Of a stretch of DNA of 14,539 bases, positions 1-7,448 are shown in pieces. A program made the position numbers and the translations under genes. Below the pieces are notes generated by a model, which was given only the letters and a program-made list of their open reading frames with translations, ran no database searches and was not told where the DNA came from. Every line of letters begins with the position of its first letter. Within the stretch, counting starts at the first letter, position 1. Origin of the DNA: Congregicoccus sp964517665. GTDB taxonomy: Bacteria; Verrucomicrobiota; Verrucomicrobiia; Opitutales; Opitutaceae. The stretch spans positions 1 through 14,539 of the forward strand of contig CAZFCY010000128.1 of assembly GCA_964517665.1 (NCBI GenBank), read 5' to 3'.

Positions 1-956
1 GACGGTTCCTCAACCGCGACCCCATCGGCGAGCTTGGCGGGACCAACCTGTATCGTTACACCAATAACGATACCATCAATGGGTGGGATTATCTGGGGCT
101 GTGCGGCGGGGAGGGAGAGGAGCCATGCGGCTTGCCGCCATTTGAGATTCCCGGTGGTGGTTCTTGCAAGACCTACACCGCCTCGTCCGGTTGCGGTGGA
201 TATGTGGAGATCACCGACTGCGGATCCTCGGGCATCCGGATTCGAGTCGTGCCCGGAAACTGCGGGGGCGGAGGTGTGCCCAATGTTCCAGGACTTCCGC
301 GCAATCCCCTGCCGCCGCCTGAGATTCCCAATCCTCAGACGCCGGTTGCCCCAAACAAACCGGATGAGAAGAAGTCACCTTGCCAGGAGTTGCGCGAAAC
401 GCTCGACCGGGTGAAGGACCAGACCTACGCGAACAATGCCACCGAGGCGCTGCTCCAGCAGTCCAATGCGATCTTCGGCGTGCAGACCAGTTATGGCGAC
501 GAGTGGGGTGGGCTGAGTTGCTTCGACGCGGTTTCATTCAGAAACACGCCTTTGAGTCAGGGAGGCAACGGGCACTTCTATTACCGAACTGATGCGCAGT
601 GGGCTGAAGCAACGACGTCGGGCCATACGCTCGCCGGGATCGCGCATGGGCATCCGAGCAGTGGCACGTTCAGTCTGGGCGACTACGCCACATCTCTTTC
701 TCAAGGCGTGCCAGTTACCGCAGTCGGAGTGAATGGGGCCTTATACTTGTTCGATCCAACGTCTCTCTCTCGTGTAGATCGCACGAATCTTTTGCGCGAC
801 GTAGTTCAAGCTATGCGAGCGAGCGGGCCGGTGGAACGAGGTGGTGATGGGCACATGAATACGGCTGAAACCTACACGCGTCATCTGAGCCCTGAAGCGA
901 AAGCGCTCTTGCTCAGTCCCGATCTCCGAACCGAATGTCCGGAGTTCTTCAAATGA
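1..956 (+). CDS. Rhs/YD-repeat protein, C-terminal part with JAMM-type toxin tip (5' truncated)
   Basis: The reading frame is open from the window edge; 317 residues are visible. The first ~33 residues (RFLNRDPIGELGG, then LYRYTNND and WDYLGL) are the conserved end of the Rhs core, after which Rhs proteins switch to a variable effector tip. A Pro/Gly-rich linker (about residues 45-120) leads to a domain with the JAMM/JAB metalloprotease signature: His215-x-His217-Pro, Ser224 and Asp227 (HGHPSSGTFSLGD), with Glu167 in DEWGGL as the likely upstream catalytic Glu. This resembles the JAB-like domains found at Rhs tips (DUF4329-like). Known of the family: Rhs cores form a shell, and the released tip acts as a toxin in or on a competitor. 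The protease activity and target here are inferred. The next gene overlaps by ATGA. Base composition is clearly less GC-rich than the rest of the window. Confidence 0.85.
   Translation, partial: RFLNRDPIGELGGTNLYRYTNNDTINGWDYLGLCGGEGEEPCGLPPFEIPGGGSCKTYTASSGCGGYVEITDCGSSGIRIRVVPGNCGGGGVPNVPGLPRNPLPPPEIPNPQTPVAPNKPDEKKSPCQELRETLDRVKDQTYANNATEALLQQSNAIFGVQTSYGDEWGGLSCFDAVSFRNTPLSQGGNGHFYYRTDAQWAEATTSGHTLAGIAHGHPSSGTFSLGDYATSLSQGVPVTAVGVNGALYLFDPTSLSRVDRTNLLRDVVQAMRASGPVERGGDGHMNTAETYTRHLSPEAKALLLSPDLRTECPEFFK
941..944 (+). promoter_or_regulatory. Ribosome binding site supporting the 953 start
   Basis: GGAG lies eight bases before the ATG at 953, inside the last codons of the Rhs gene. It decides between the starts at 935 and 953. 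Confidence 0.5.
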
Positions 957-1459
957 AACGTGCGCTAGCCTACTTCACCGCGGCATGTGCGTTGTTTTGG
1001 TCATTCGCGGTCGCGGGCGAGGAGCCGAGGATCAAGCCGCCACGTGTGGACGAGCTAAACGCCATTCAATTGCCGGACTCTGCTGAGGTCGTAGTGTGCG
1101 CCTACAGCAACAGTGGCAAGTACACTTTCGCGATCTTCGAGTGCCAAAGCAGTGATCGGGTTTGCTATCTCTTTCGTTCAGCTGAGATCAAAGACTTCGT
1201 GTGTTCTTCATCGAAGGGAATCGACGGCAAACTCGAGCCCATGTCTCATCAGCAGGTGCTCAGGTTTTTCGTCGTGCGATTCCGCGGCATCGCCAACGAT
1301 ATCTCCCATCAGAAGTGGCGGCCCGATGTTGTCGATGAAGCTCTTGGCCCATTGGAGCCGGTTGGAGGGGATGACGCAAAAGCAGTGGGCATGTATTCGT
1401 TGTTTTATGATGGTTACGCCTCCGCAATGGAGGAGGTGCTGGCAGCCTCGGAAAAATGA
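953..1459 (+). CDS. Putative exported immunity protein to the Rhs tip
   Basis: I do not recognise a family. The chosen start at 953 overlaps the toxin stop (ATGA), has GGAG eight bases upstream at 941-944 inside the toxin gene, and gives a clean signal peptide; an ATG at 935 in the same frame would add a poor N-terminus. The 168-residue product begins MKRALAYFTAACALFWSFAVAG, with a hydrophobic core and an A-V-A cleavage site after about residue 21. The mature part has four cysteines (49, 64, 71, 84) that could form two disulfides. The gene follows an Rhs toxin tip directly, the usual place for an immunity gene, and translational coupling would make it with the toxin. Export suggests that the toxin is neutralised outside the cytoplasm. 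The immunity role is inferred from position only. Confidence 0.6.
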   Translation: MKRALAYFTAACALFWSFAVAGEEPRIKPPRVDELNAIQLPDSAEVVVCAYSNSGKYTFAIFECQSSDRVCYLFRSAEIKDFVCSSSKGIDGKLEPMSHQQVLRFFVVRFRGIANDISHQKWRPDVVDEALGPLEPVGGDDAKAVGMYSLFYDGYASAMEEVLAASEK

Positions 1460-1480
1460 GGAAGCCTGGGGGCGGACGAC

Positions 1481-1608
1481 GGGGTCAGGGCGGAATGGCG
1501 CTAAGTTAAGGCAGGTTTTCAGAGTGGCAGCGGCGTTTCGCCGCTGTGAGCAGAGCCGGGACGGCTCTGCCACTTTGGCTTAACTTAGCGCCATTCAAGT
1601 TTGACCCC
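1481..1608. repeat. Nested palindromic repeat cassette (REP/MITE-like)
   Basis: The outermost arms are GGGGTCA (1481-1487) and TGACCCC (1602-1608). Inside them lies a perfect 18-bp inverted repeat, GAATGGCGCTAAGTTAAG at 1493-1510 and its complement at 1579-1596. Inside that are AGTGGCAG (1523-1530) and CTGCCACT (1567-1574), plus two small hairpins: 1528-1546 (CAGCGGCG, loop TTT) and 1550-1570 (GCAGAGCCG, loop GGA). The whole can fold like a cloverleaf. There is no coding capacity, so it would have to be mobilised in trans, for instance by a REP-associated tyrosine transposase of the IS200 type; that is inference. It sits directly after the immunity gene and next to an N gap. Confidence 0.75.
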
Positions 1609-1618
1609 NNNNNNNNNN
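1609..1618. other. Assembly gap (10 N)
   Basis: Ten unknown bases sit between the palindromic cassette and a half copy of a related repeat. The gap probably reflects failure to assemble through repeats, and its true length is unknown. Confidence 0.95.
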
Positions 1619-1640
1619 ATGAGTCTCATCTTGAAAGCTA

Positions 1641-1667
1641 ATTAGAATTAGCGCCATTCGGGTCAGA
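1641..1667. repeat. Half copy of the TAGCGCCATTC repeat
   Basis: TTAGCGCCATTC (1649-1660) repeats the end of the right arm of the upstream cassette (TTAGCGCCATTC at 1585-1596), but is followed by GGGTCAGA rather than AAGTTTGACCCC. Its partner arm is not visible and may lie in the N gap. The TCA at 1663-1665 within GGGTCAGA is, on the minus strand, the stop codon of the M48 protease gene. Confidence 0.6.
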
Positions 1668-3597
1668 TCGGATCCTCTGATTCCCGAATCGGGGCGGGGC
1701 AGTCGATGCCGGCGGCGATGGCGCGGAGGGTTTCCGCTTCGCCGGGCATGATCACGCCGTCGGCCGCGGCGGCGCGGGCCATGGCTTCGAGGAGCTGGCG
1801 CTTGATCGGGGGCGCGGCCCGCGTGAGTTGGGCGAGCGCCTGGCGGAGCGCGTCCGGGGAGACCTGCGATTCGGGCTGCAAGGCGAGCCGGTTGCGCACG
1901 AGGCCGAGTTGCGAGGCTCCGGCGGTGAAGGCGCGCTGGACCGAACCGGGATCGTTGGATCCGGCGTGCGCGATGAGGCTGAGGACGGCGCTCATCTCAC
2001 CGGCGAGGGCATTGAACGAAACAATCTGCGCGCCCGGCCCGGCGGCTCCCTTGCGCGGGCTGAGGTGGCGCGTGACGACCTGCTGGAGGGAGAACTCGAA
2101 GAGCGTGGTTTTTCCATCCGCCTCGACCAGCGCGCGCACCGCTTCGAGGAAACGCGCGGTCTGCTCCGCCGGCAGGCCGCGGATGGTCGGAAGGGCGAGA
2201 TCGACGAGCGGGAGTCGCGCGCCCGCGGGTAGTTGCGCCATCGCGGCCTGAATGTCGGAAAACGACTCCCGCTCGCCGGCGCTCAGCGCCCCGATCAAGG
2301 TGTGTTTCTGGCGCGTCGTCGTCGCGGTGTCGCCGGGCGCGCAGAGCAGGGCGAGAACCACCGCGCGGGCGCGCTTCGGATCGTGCGCCGCCTCGCGCAA
2401 TGCCGCGGGGATCGAGGCGAGGAGGCGGCCGCCGGCTTCGGCATTCCCGGCGGTCTCGATCGCGGCGAGGCCGCTGATGAATTGCTCCGGCCGCAGCGGG
2501 GGCGGGCCACGGCGCGGGCCGCCGGCCGCCGCGGGGGATTTGGGGGCCGGGCGCGACGCGAGCGTGACGGCCTTGAAGTTGCCGTCGAAGGAGGGGTCGA
2601 TCGCGCGGATGCGCTCGACCAGCGGCGGGTGCGTGGCGAAGAGATTGAAGGCGGAGCCGCGGAGGGCGTTGGCGAAAAAGAGGTGGCTGGTCTCGGCGGC
2701 GTGCGTGTTGGCGATCGTCGAGCCCGCGGCGAGGCCGCCGATCTTCTTCAGCGCGCCGCCGATGCCGTCGGGATTGCGCGTGAACTGCACGGCCGAGGCA
2801 TCGGCGAGAAACTCGCGCTGGCGCGAGACTGCGGCCTGGATCAAGCGTCCGAACAACACCCCGACGTAGCCGACGATGATCAACGCCAGCCCCATGGCGA
2901 AAATCGCGAGCATGACGCCGCCGGAGTTTTTGTTGCGGCCTCCCGAGAGCCGGCCGAAGCGCACGCTGTGGAAAAAGCCGCGGCCGATGATGGCGAGCAG
3001 CAGGATGCCGAAGAGCAGGCCGATGAGGCGGATGTTCAGCCGCATGTCGCCGTTGAGGACGTGGCTGAACTCGTGCGCGATCACGCCCTGGAGTTCGTCG
3101 CGCGTGAGTGTGTCGAGCGCGCCCGCGGTCACGGCCACGGCGGCGTCGTCCGGGGAGAATCCGGCGGCGAAGGCGTTGATGCCGGCTTCGGGAAGCAGGT
3201 AAACCTCCGGCACGCGGATGCCCGAGGCGATGGCCATTTCCTCCACGATGTTGAGGAGCCGCCGCAACCGCGGATCGGTCGTCTCCGGCGGCACGAGCGC
3301 GCCTCCGACGGATTTTGCCACCGCGCCTCCTCCGGCGCGGAGCGAGAGGGTCTTGAAGAGACTGCCCAGGACGATGATCGCGAGCGAGCCGCCGGCGGCG
3401 AAGGCGAAGATGTCCGGCCGCCACCAGGCGAAGGGCGGGCGATATCCCGCGGGATCTCCCGCCCCCTGCGTCGCGCCCAGGGCAAAGAGGCCGACGACAT
3501 ACACCACCGCGATGATCAGGATCACCGCGCAGATGAAATAGAAGACCAGCAGCTTCGACTTACGCCGGGCGGTTTCTTGGGCTTGGAAAAAGTCCAT
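1663..3597 (-). CDS. M48 family (HtpX-like) membrane metallopeptidase with TerB-like C-terminus
   Basis: The product is a 644-residue zinc endopeptidase of the inner membrane, presumably active in membrane protein quality control. Two membrane segments lie near residues 16-40 and 62-82, and two more near 189-206 and 228-250, between the catalytic parts. The zinc site is HEFSH at 175-179 with the third ligand probably Glu262 (SRQREFLADASA), and the family's THPP motif is at 322-325. Canonical HtpX is about 290 residues. The long extension from about 360 ends with a stretch (about 605-637, AMARAAAADGV...EAETLRAIA) like TerB-type domains. The gene lies downstream of lemA on the same strand, a frequent pairing. 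The leader before the ATG is pyrimidine-rich with no Shine-Dalgarno sequence. The last residues, including the stop, run into a repeat, so the native end may have been altered. Confidence 0.9.
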   Translation of the reverse strand: MDFFQAQETARRKSKLLVFYFICAVILIIAVVYVVGLFALGATQGAGDPAGYRPPFAWWRPDIFAFAAGGSLAIIVLGSLFKTLSLRAGGGAVAKSVGGALVPPETTDPRLRRLLNIVEEMAIASGIRVPEVYLLPEAGINAFAAGFSPDDAAVAVTAGALDTLTRDELQGVIAHEFSHVLNGDMRLNIRLIGLLFGILLLAIIGRGFFHSVRFGRLSGGRNKNSGGVMLAIFAMGLALIIVGYVGVLFGRLIQAAVSRQREFLADASAVQFTRNPDGIGGALKKIGGLAAGSTIANTHAAETSHLFFANALRGSAFNLFATHPPLVERIRAIDPSFDGNFKAVTLASRPAPKSPAAAGGPRRGPPPLRPEQFISGLAAIETAGNAEAGGRLLASIPAALREAAHDPKRARAVVLALLCAPGDTATTTRQKHTLIGALSAGERESFSDIQAAMAQLPAGARLPLVDLALPTIRGLPAEQTARFLEAVRALVEADGKTTLFEFSLQQVVTRHLSPRKGAAGPGAQIVSFNALAGEMSAVLSLIAHAGSNDPGSVQRAFTAGASQLGLVRNRLALQPESQVSPDALRQALAQLTRAAPPIKRQLLEAMARAAAADGVIMPGEAETLRAIAAGIDCPAPIRESEDPI

Positions 3598-3746
3598 TGG
3601 AGGGAGTGAGGGAATGAGGGAGCAAGGGAGTGAGGAATGGCAGAGCAGAAGCTCGTTGGATTATTGGCCACGCCGCGGGAAACAGGTGGATGGTCGCTGT
3701 ATTCCCCCCCTTCATTCCCTTACTCCCTCATTCCCCCGGTCCCTCC
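3598..3746 (-). repeat. lemA-M48 spacer with G/A-rich inverted repeat
   Basis: The 149-bp spacer holds an imperfect inverted repeat: 3610-3632 (GGGAATGAGGGAGCAAGG...) pairs with 3713-3735 at 21 of 23 positions. The motif GGGAgTGA also recurs in tandem within the left arm (3602-3635). The left arm reaches to within a few bases of the M48 start codon, so in the lemA-M48 transcript the leader of M48 would be part of a long hairpin. This is probably a dispersed repeat family. It could also attenuate or process the transcript. Confidence 0.6.
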
Positions 3747-4337
3747 TCAGGAGAACGAAACCTTCACGGCCTCGCGTTCGGCGGGCGATTCGATCTGGAA
3801 GAGTTCCGCGGCGCTGAAGCCGAACATGCCGGCGAAGACGACCGCCGGGAAGGTCTCGCGGGCGGTGTTGTAGGCCATGACCGAGTCGTTGAAGGCCTGC
3901 CGGGCAAACGCGATTTTGTTCTCCGTCGAGGTCAGTTCCTCGGTGAGCTGCATCATGTTCTGGTTGGCCTTGAGATCCGGGTAGGCTTCGGAGAGGGCGA
4001 AAAAGCGGCCGAGCGCGCCGGTCAGGCCGGTTTCGGCGGCGGCGAGGCCCTTCACCGCGCCGGCGTCGGCGGGATTGGCGGCGGCGGTCTTCGCGGCGGA
4101 GGCCGCGGAGTTGCGGGCCGCGATCACGGCCTCGAGGGTCTCGCGCTCGTGCTTGAGGTAGCCCTTCGCCGTTTCGACCAGGTTCGGGATGAGATCGTAG
4201 CGGCGCTTCAGCTGCACGTCGATCTGCGCGAAGGCGTTCTTGAAACGGTTGCGGAGGGAAACGAGCCGGTTGTAGATGCTGACGACAAACAGCGCGAGGA
4301 CGATCAGGACACCGAGGGAGATGAGGAGTGGGATCAT
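3747..4337 (-). CDS. lemA: LemA family membrane protein
   Basis: The 196-residue protein has one N-terminal membrane segment (MIPLLISLGVLIVLALFVV, residues 1-19) followed by the family signature YNRLV at 22-26, QIDVQLKRRYDLIPNLVE near 38-55, a helical body, and the typical ending F.IES..ER..VKVSF. I chose the start at 4337 because it puts the membrane segment at the N-terminus; an ATG 14 codons upstream (4379) would add a Pro/Ala-rich tail not usual in the family. There is no clear Shine-Dalgarno sequence. LemA proteins are helical bundles of unknown exact function, often encoded with HtpX-like M48 proteases, as here. It diverges from the TPR-ExbBD cluster across a short shared promoter region. 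Confidence 0.92.
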   Translation of the reverse strand: MIPLLISLGVLIVLALFVVSIYNRLVSLRNRFKNAFAQIDVQLKRRYDLIPNLVETAKGYLKHERETLEAVIAARNSAASAAKTAAANPADAGAVKGLAAAETGLTGALGRFFALSEAYPDLKANQNMMQLTEELTSTENKIAFARQAFNDSVMAYNTARETFPAVVFAGMFGFSAAELFQIESPAEREAVKVSFS

Positions 4338-4458
4338 AAGCGGCAGGGGCCTGGCGGGTTGCAGGGCGGATGCTGGCAATTAGGTTTGGCGTGGGCGAGG
4401 AATTTTGCGAGGGCACGACGCGGGAAATCTCCGGATCGCACGCAGGCTTTCTCCCTCG
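4338..4458. promoter_or_regulatory. Divergent intergenic region between lemA and the TPR gene
   Basis: If the following N gap is false, about 121 bp separate the two divergent starts. The region is the only place for both promoters. It contains two A/T-richer boxes (around 4375-4390, CAATTAGGTTTGG, and 4398-4408, AGGAATTTTGC) in otherwise GC-rich DNA. I cannot assign -35/-10 boxes with confidence. Confidence 0.4.
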
Positions 4459-4513
4459 ATGACCATGTCCGCTTCCAATCGTTTCAAGATGTTATCCGCG
4501 GTTTCCCTGATCT
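4459..4513 (+). repeat. First copy of a 55-bp duplication flanking an N gap
   Basis: These 55 bases (ATGACCATGTCCGC... to ...CCTGATCT) are identical to 4614-4668 immediately after the gap. Both are the first 55 bases of the TPR gene. An exact overlap ending and starting at the gap edges is what two contigs sharing their terminal k-mer produce. Confidence 0.9.
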
Positions 4514-4613
4514 NNNNNNNNNNNNNNNNNNNNNNNNNNNNNNNNNNNNNNNNNNNNNNNNNNNNNNNNNNNNNNNNNNNNNNNNNNNNNNNNNNNNNNN
4601 NNNNNNNNNNNNN
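4514..4613. other. Assembly gap (100 N), probably spurious
   Basis: Exactly 100 N is a conventional placeholder for a gap of unknown size. Because the flanks are the same 55 bases, the contigs most likely overlap, and the true sequence has neither the gap nor the second copy. Confidence 0.9.
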
Positions 4614-7274
4614 ATGACCATGTCCGCTTCCAATCGTTTCAAGATGTTATCCGCGGTTTCCCTGATCTTGGGCGCGGCGAGCCTGCTTCCGGCTTCGGAG
4701 ACGGCGCCGCCGCTCTCGGAAATCAGCGCGCGCGCCGTGGCCGTGGAGCAGACCGATCTTCTGTGGCTGCAAACCATGGCCGACGACGCGATCGACGCCG
4801 GATTTTTCAACATCGCCGAAGGCCTCTACCGGCGCGCCCTCGAGCAGTCCGGGGCCGATGGGGAGCGAACGAGCGCGCTTCAGCTCGGCCTGACCACGGC
4901 GTTGATCGCGCAGTCGAGGAGCGCCGCCGCGGCGGAGATCCTCGCGGCCCACGCGGAAACGAACGATTCCGCGTGGGCGATCCGGAACGCCGCGGTGGCG
5001 TTTCAACGCGACGACTTCGCGGCCCTGGCGCAGGCGCTGGCCGGGATCGTTCCCGAATCGGTCGCTCCCGTGGACCGGGGCTGGTTTCACCTCCTGCACG
5101 CCAAGGCGTTCGAGCGGGCCGGGGATCGCGATCGCGCCGACCGGGAATACGATCGCGCCTTGTTGTCCGTGACCTCGAAGGCGCAGGCCGCGGTCTTTCG
5201 CCTCGAGCAGGTGCAGAGCCAGCTTCGGGCGGGCGAAGCGAGCGAAGGCCTCGCGGCGCAGTTGAAGCGGTTGATGGAGGAAAAACAGGGCCAGCGGATC
5301 GGCTTCCAGTACGCGCTGCAATACGCCGTCGTGCTGCAGGCGCTCAATCGTCCCGGGGAGGCGATCGACGTGTTGGCGCGCCAGCGCGACATGCTCCCGT
5401 CCAATGAAAACGAACTGCGCGACCAGACCCTGCTCATGCTCGGTCTCATCGGGCTCGCGGGCGCGGATCCCGCGCAAGGCAGGCAGGCGTTTCGCGATCT
5501 GCTCCGCCGTGGTTCCGATCGCGAGCTGCAGCGGGCCGCTCTCATCCGCCTCGCCTCGACCGCGCCGACACAGGGCGGGCCGGGGACGACGAGCCTGCGC
5601 CAGCTTTACGACGAGTTGCTCGGCCGCGCGCATCCGTTGTACGAGGATCTGCTCTTCTTCAGCGCGGAGCTGGCCCTGCGCAACGGCAACCTCGTGCGCG
5701 CGGAGACGGACGTCGAGAGCCTGCTCACGCGTTATCCGGGCACCGAGCTGCGGCGCAACGCGCTGGCCCTGCTCGCGAGCGCGTCGTGGCAGGGAAAACG
5801 CTACCGGAATGCGGCCAGTTACGTTTCTCAACTGCGCGCCATGTCGGAGGTCGCGGCGCAGAAGGTCGCCCTCGCGGTCCTGGAGGGCGAGTGCTACTAT
5901 CGCGCGGGATTGCAGACCGGCACGGCGGAGGACTTTCGCAACGCCGCCGAGGCTTACGGCGCGGCGCAGCTCCAGCTCGACCTCGCCGGCGGCGCGTCCG
6001 GCGGCGGTCTTGTGGTCGGCGGCGGCAGCCTGTTTTTCCAACGCGTCATGGCGACGATCCGAAGCGGCGATCTCGGGGGCGCCACGCGGTTGCTCGACGA
6101 CGCGGCGGCCGCCGGAGAGGTCGACGCGGAGAGCCGCTGGCAGGCGGAGTGGAACTTCGTCCGCGCCCTCCAGGCGCATGGAGAGGCGGCGGGGGCCTTC
6201 AGCCGTGTCGAGTCGCTCGCGCAGGCTCCGGATGCGCCGCCCGAGCTGCGCCTGCGCTTTCTCTGGCTCTCGGCGCAGTTGTCGCTCGATGTCGGCAAGG
6301 CCGGCGACACGGCGGCGCGGGTCAATCAGGTCCTCGCCTTTCTCGAAAGCGCCGAGGGCATGCGGGTGGCGGAGGACGTGCGCGCGAAGGTGGCGTCGAA
6401 CGCCGCCCTGCTCGCGGCCCAGGCGCGGCTCGAGACCGGCGATGTCGATGGCGGCGTGCAGGCGATGGAGGCGTTGCGGGCGAAATACCCGGGAAGCCGC
6501 GCCGCGCTTTATTCCTTCATCGTGCAGGCGCGCTACCTCGCGATGGAGAATCAACTGGTCGAAGCGCAACGGCTCCTCACGCGGCTGGCCGACGACCATC
6601 GTGACAGCGAGTACGCTCCGCTCGCGCTCTACGAGGCCGCGCTCCAGGCCGAGCGCCGCGGGCAGGACGCCTACCTGATCGAGGCCACGCAGCTTCTCGA
6701 CCGCATGGCCAAGGAGTATCCGGACGAGCGTTATCAGTTTCCCGCGCGCTTGAAACAGGCGGACATCTCCCGGCGCCTGCTCAGTTTCGGCGCCGCCGAG
6801 CAGATCTATCAATATTTGGAGAACACCTTCCCGAATCATCCGGACCAGGCATTCGTCCAGCTCTCCCTCGCGGACACGCTGCTCGCGCAGTCGGCCAACG
6901 CGCCGGAGAAATTCGAGGGGGCGATCACGCGCCTGGAGCGGCTCGCCGTCCTTCCGGGCGCGGCGGCGGACATCCGGATCGAAGCGGGGCACAAGCTCGG
7001 CCACGCGTGGCAGGTGCACGGCAGTCCGGAGCGCGCGAGCCTGCTCTACTGGGAGGTTTACGAGCGGTTTCTCGGCGATCCCGGGGAGAGGCTCGAATTC
7101 GGCGCGCGCGGGCGGTATTGGCTCACGCGCACCCTGATCGAGTTGGGCCAGCTCGAGGAAAATGCCGGCCGCCGCGACAACGCGATTCGCGCCTACGAAG
7201 CCGTCCTCGCGCACGGGTTGCCCTGGGAAAAACTCGCCAGGGCCCGGCTCGGCCGGTTTCAAAGCGGAGGCTAG
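4614..7274 (+). CDS. Large exported TPR-repeat protein of the ExbBD cluster
   Basis: The 886-residue product starts with MTMSASNRFKMLSAVSLILG, a signal peptide with a likely cleavage near ASA/ASE around residue 28; a start at the Met of codon 3 is equally possible. The rest is helical, alanine- and leucine-rich and organised as TPR-like pairs, the first near residues 50-110. Patterns such as AEGLYRRALEQSG, GEAIDVLARQRD, EAQRLLTRLADD and NAIRAYEAVLAHG recur to the C-terminus. A glycine-rich insert lies near residues 457-475. Proteins of this kind act as periplasmic or outer-membrane scaffolds; YbgF/CpoB-like TPR proteins accompany Tol-Pal motors. It is the first gene of a cluster with ExbB, ExbD and TonB-like genes, so a role as periplasmic partner of that motor is inferred. 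No Shine-Dalgarno sequence precedes the start. Confidence 0.85.
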   Translation: MTMSASNRFKMLSAVSLILGAASLLPASETAPPLSEISARAVAVEQTDLLWLQTMADDAIDAGFFNIAEGLYRRALEQSGADGERTSALQLGLTTALIAQSRSAAAAEILAAHAETNDSAWAIRNAAVAFQRDDFAALAQALAGIVPESVAPVDRGWFHLLHAKAFERAGDRDRADREYDRALLSVTSKAQAAVFRLEQVQSQLRAGEASEGLAAQLKRLMEEKQGQRIGFQYALQYAVVLQALNRPGEAIDVLARQRDMLPSNENELRDQTLLMLGLIGLAGADPAQGRQAFRDLLRRGSDRELQRAALIRLASTAPTQGGPGTTSLRQLYDELLGRAHPLYEDLLFFSAELALRNGNLVRAETDVESLLTRYPGTELRRNALALLASASWQGKRYRNAASYVSQLRAMSEVAAQKVALAVLEGECYYRAGLQTGTAEDFRNAAEAYGAAQLQLDLAGGASGGGLVVGGGSLFFQRVMATIRSGDLGGATRLLDDAAAAGEVDAESRWQAEWNFVRALQAHGEAAGAFSRVESLAQAPDAPPELRLRFLWLSAQLSLDVGKAGDTAARVNQVLAFLESAEGMRVAEDVRAKVASNAALLAAQARLETGDVDGGVQAMEALRAKYPGSRAALYSFIVQARYLAMENQLVEAQRLLTRLADDHRDSEYAPLALYEAALQAERRGQDAYLIEATQLLDRMAKEYPDERYQFPARLKQADISRRLLSFGAAEQIYQYLENTFPNHPDQAFVQLSLADTLLAQSANAPEKFEGAITRLERLAVLPGAAADIRIEAGHKLGHAWQVHGSPERASLLYWEVYERFLGDPGERLEFGARGRYWLTRTLIELGQLEENAGRRDNAIRAYEAVLAHGLPWEKLARARLGRFQSGG

Positions 7275-7448
7275 GAGCGGCTGCGCCGCGGTCGAAAGTC
7301 GAAGGAAACCACGCCCCGAAGCGAGATCAGACATGGACACGAAACCACAGATGGGCGCAGATCCGGATGCTGCCTTTGTCCGTGCCCATCCGCGCGATCC
7401 GTGGTTTCTCTCTTCCGCGGGCACGGATGGCTGAAAGCCGAACGCCGA
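7275..7448 (+). repeat. TPR-exbB spacer with inverted repeat
   Basis: The 174-bp spacer holds GAAACCAC (7341-7348) and its complement GTGGTTTC (7401-7408). The match extends imperfectly (GAAACCACAGAT against GAAACCACGGAT), and there are internal GGATGC/GGGCAC-like steps. It looks like a dispersed, ACAGATGG-type intergenic repeat. It interrupts an otherwise tightly packed cluster. I see no gene here and no classical terminator. Confidence 0.55.

Noticed and set aside
1493..1596. Integron attC site
   Set aside because: GTTAAG and CTTAAC are present, but in reverse order to the RYYYAAC...GTTRRRY layout, and no integrase or cassette array is visible.
2233..3609. Plus-strand open frame of 458 codons opposite the M48 protease
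   Set aside because: It is Gly/Arg/Glu-rich with no recognisable fold, antisense to a protein with HEFSH and membrane segments.
3630..4613. Extension of the TPR gene upstream through the N gap to 3630
   Set aside because: The frame crosses 100 unknown bases and lies antisense to lemA. The signal peptide places the start at 4614.
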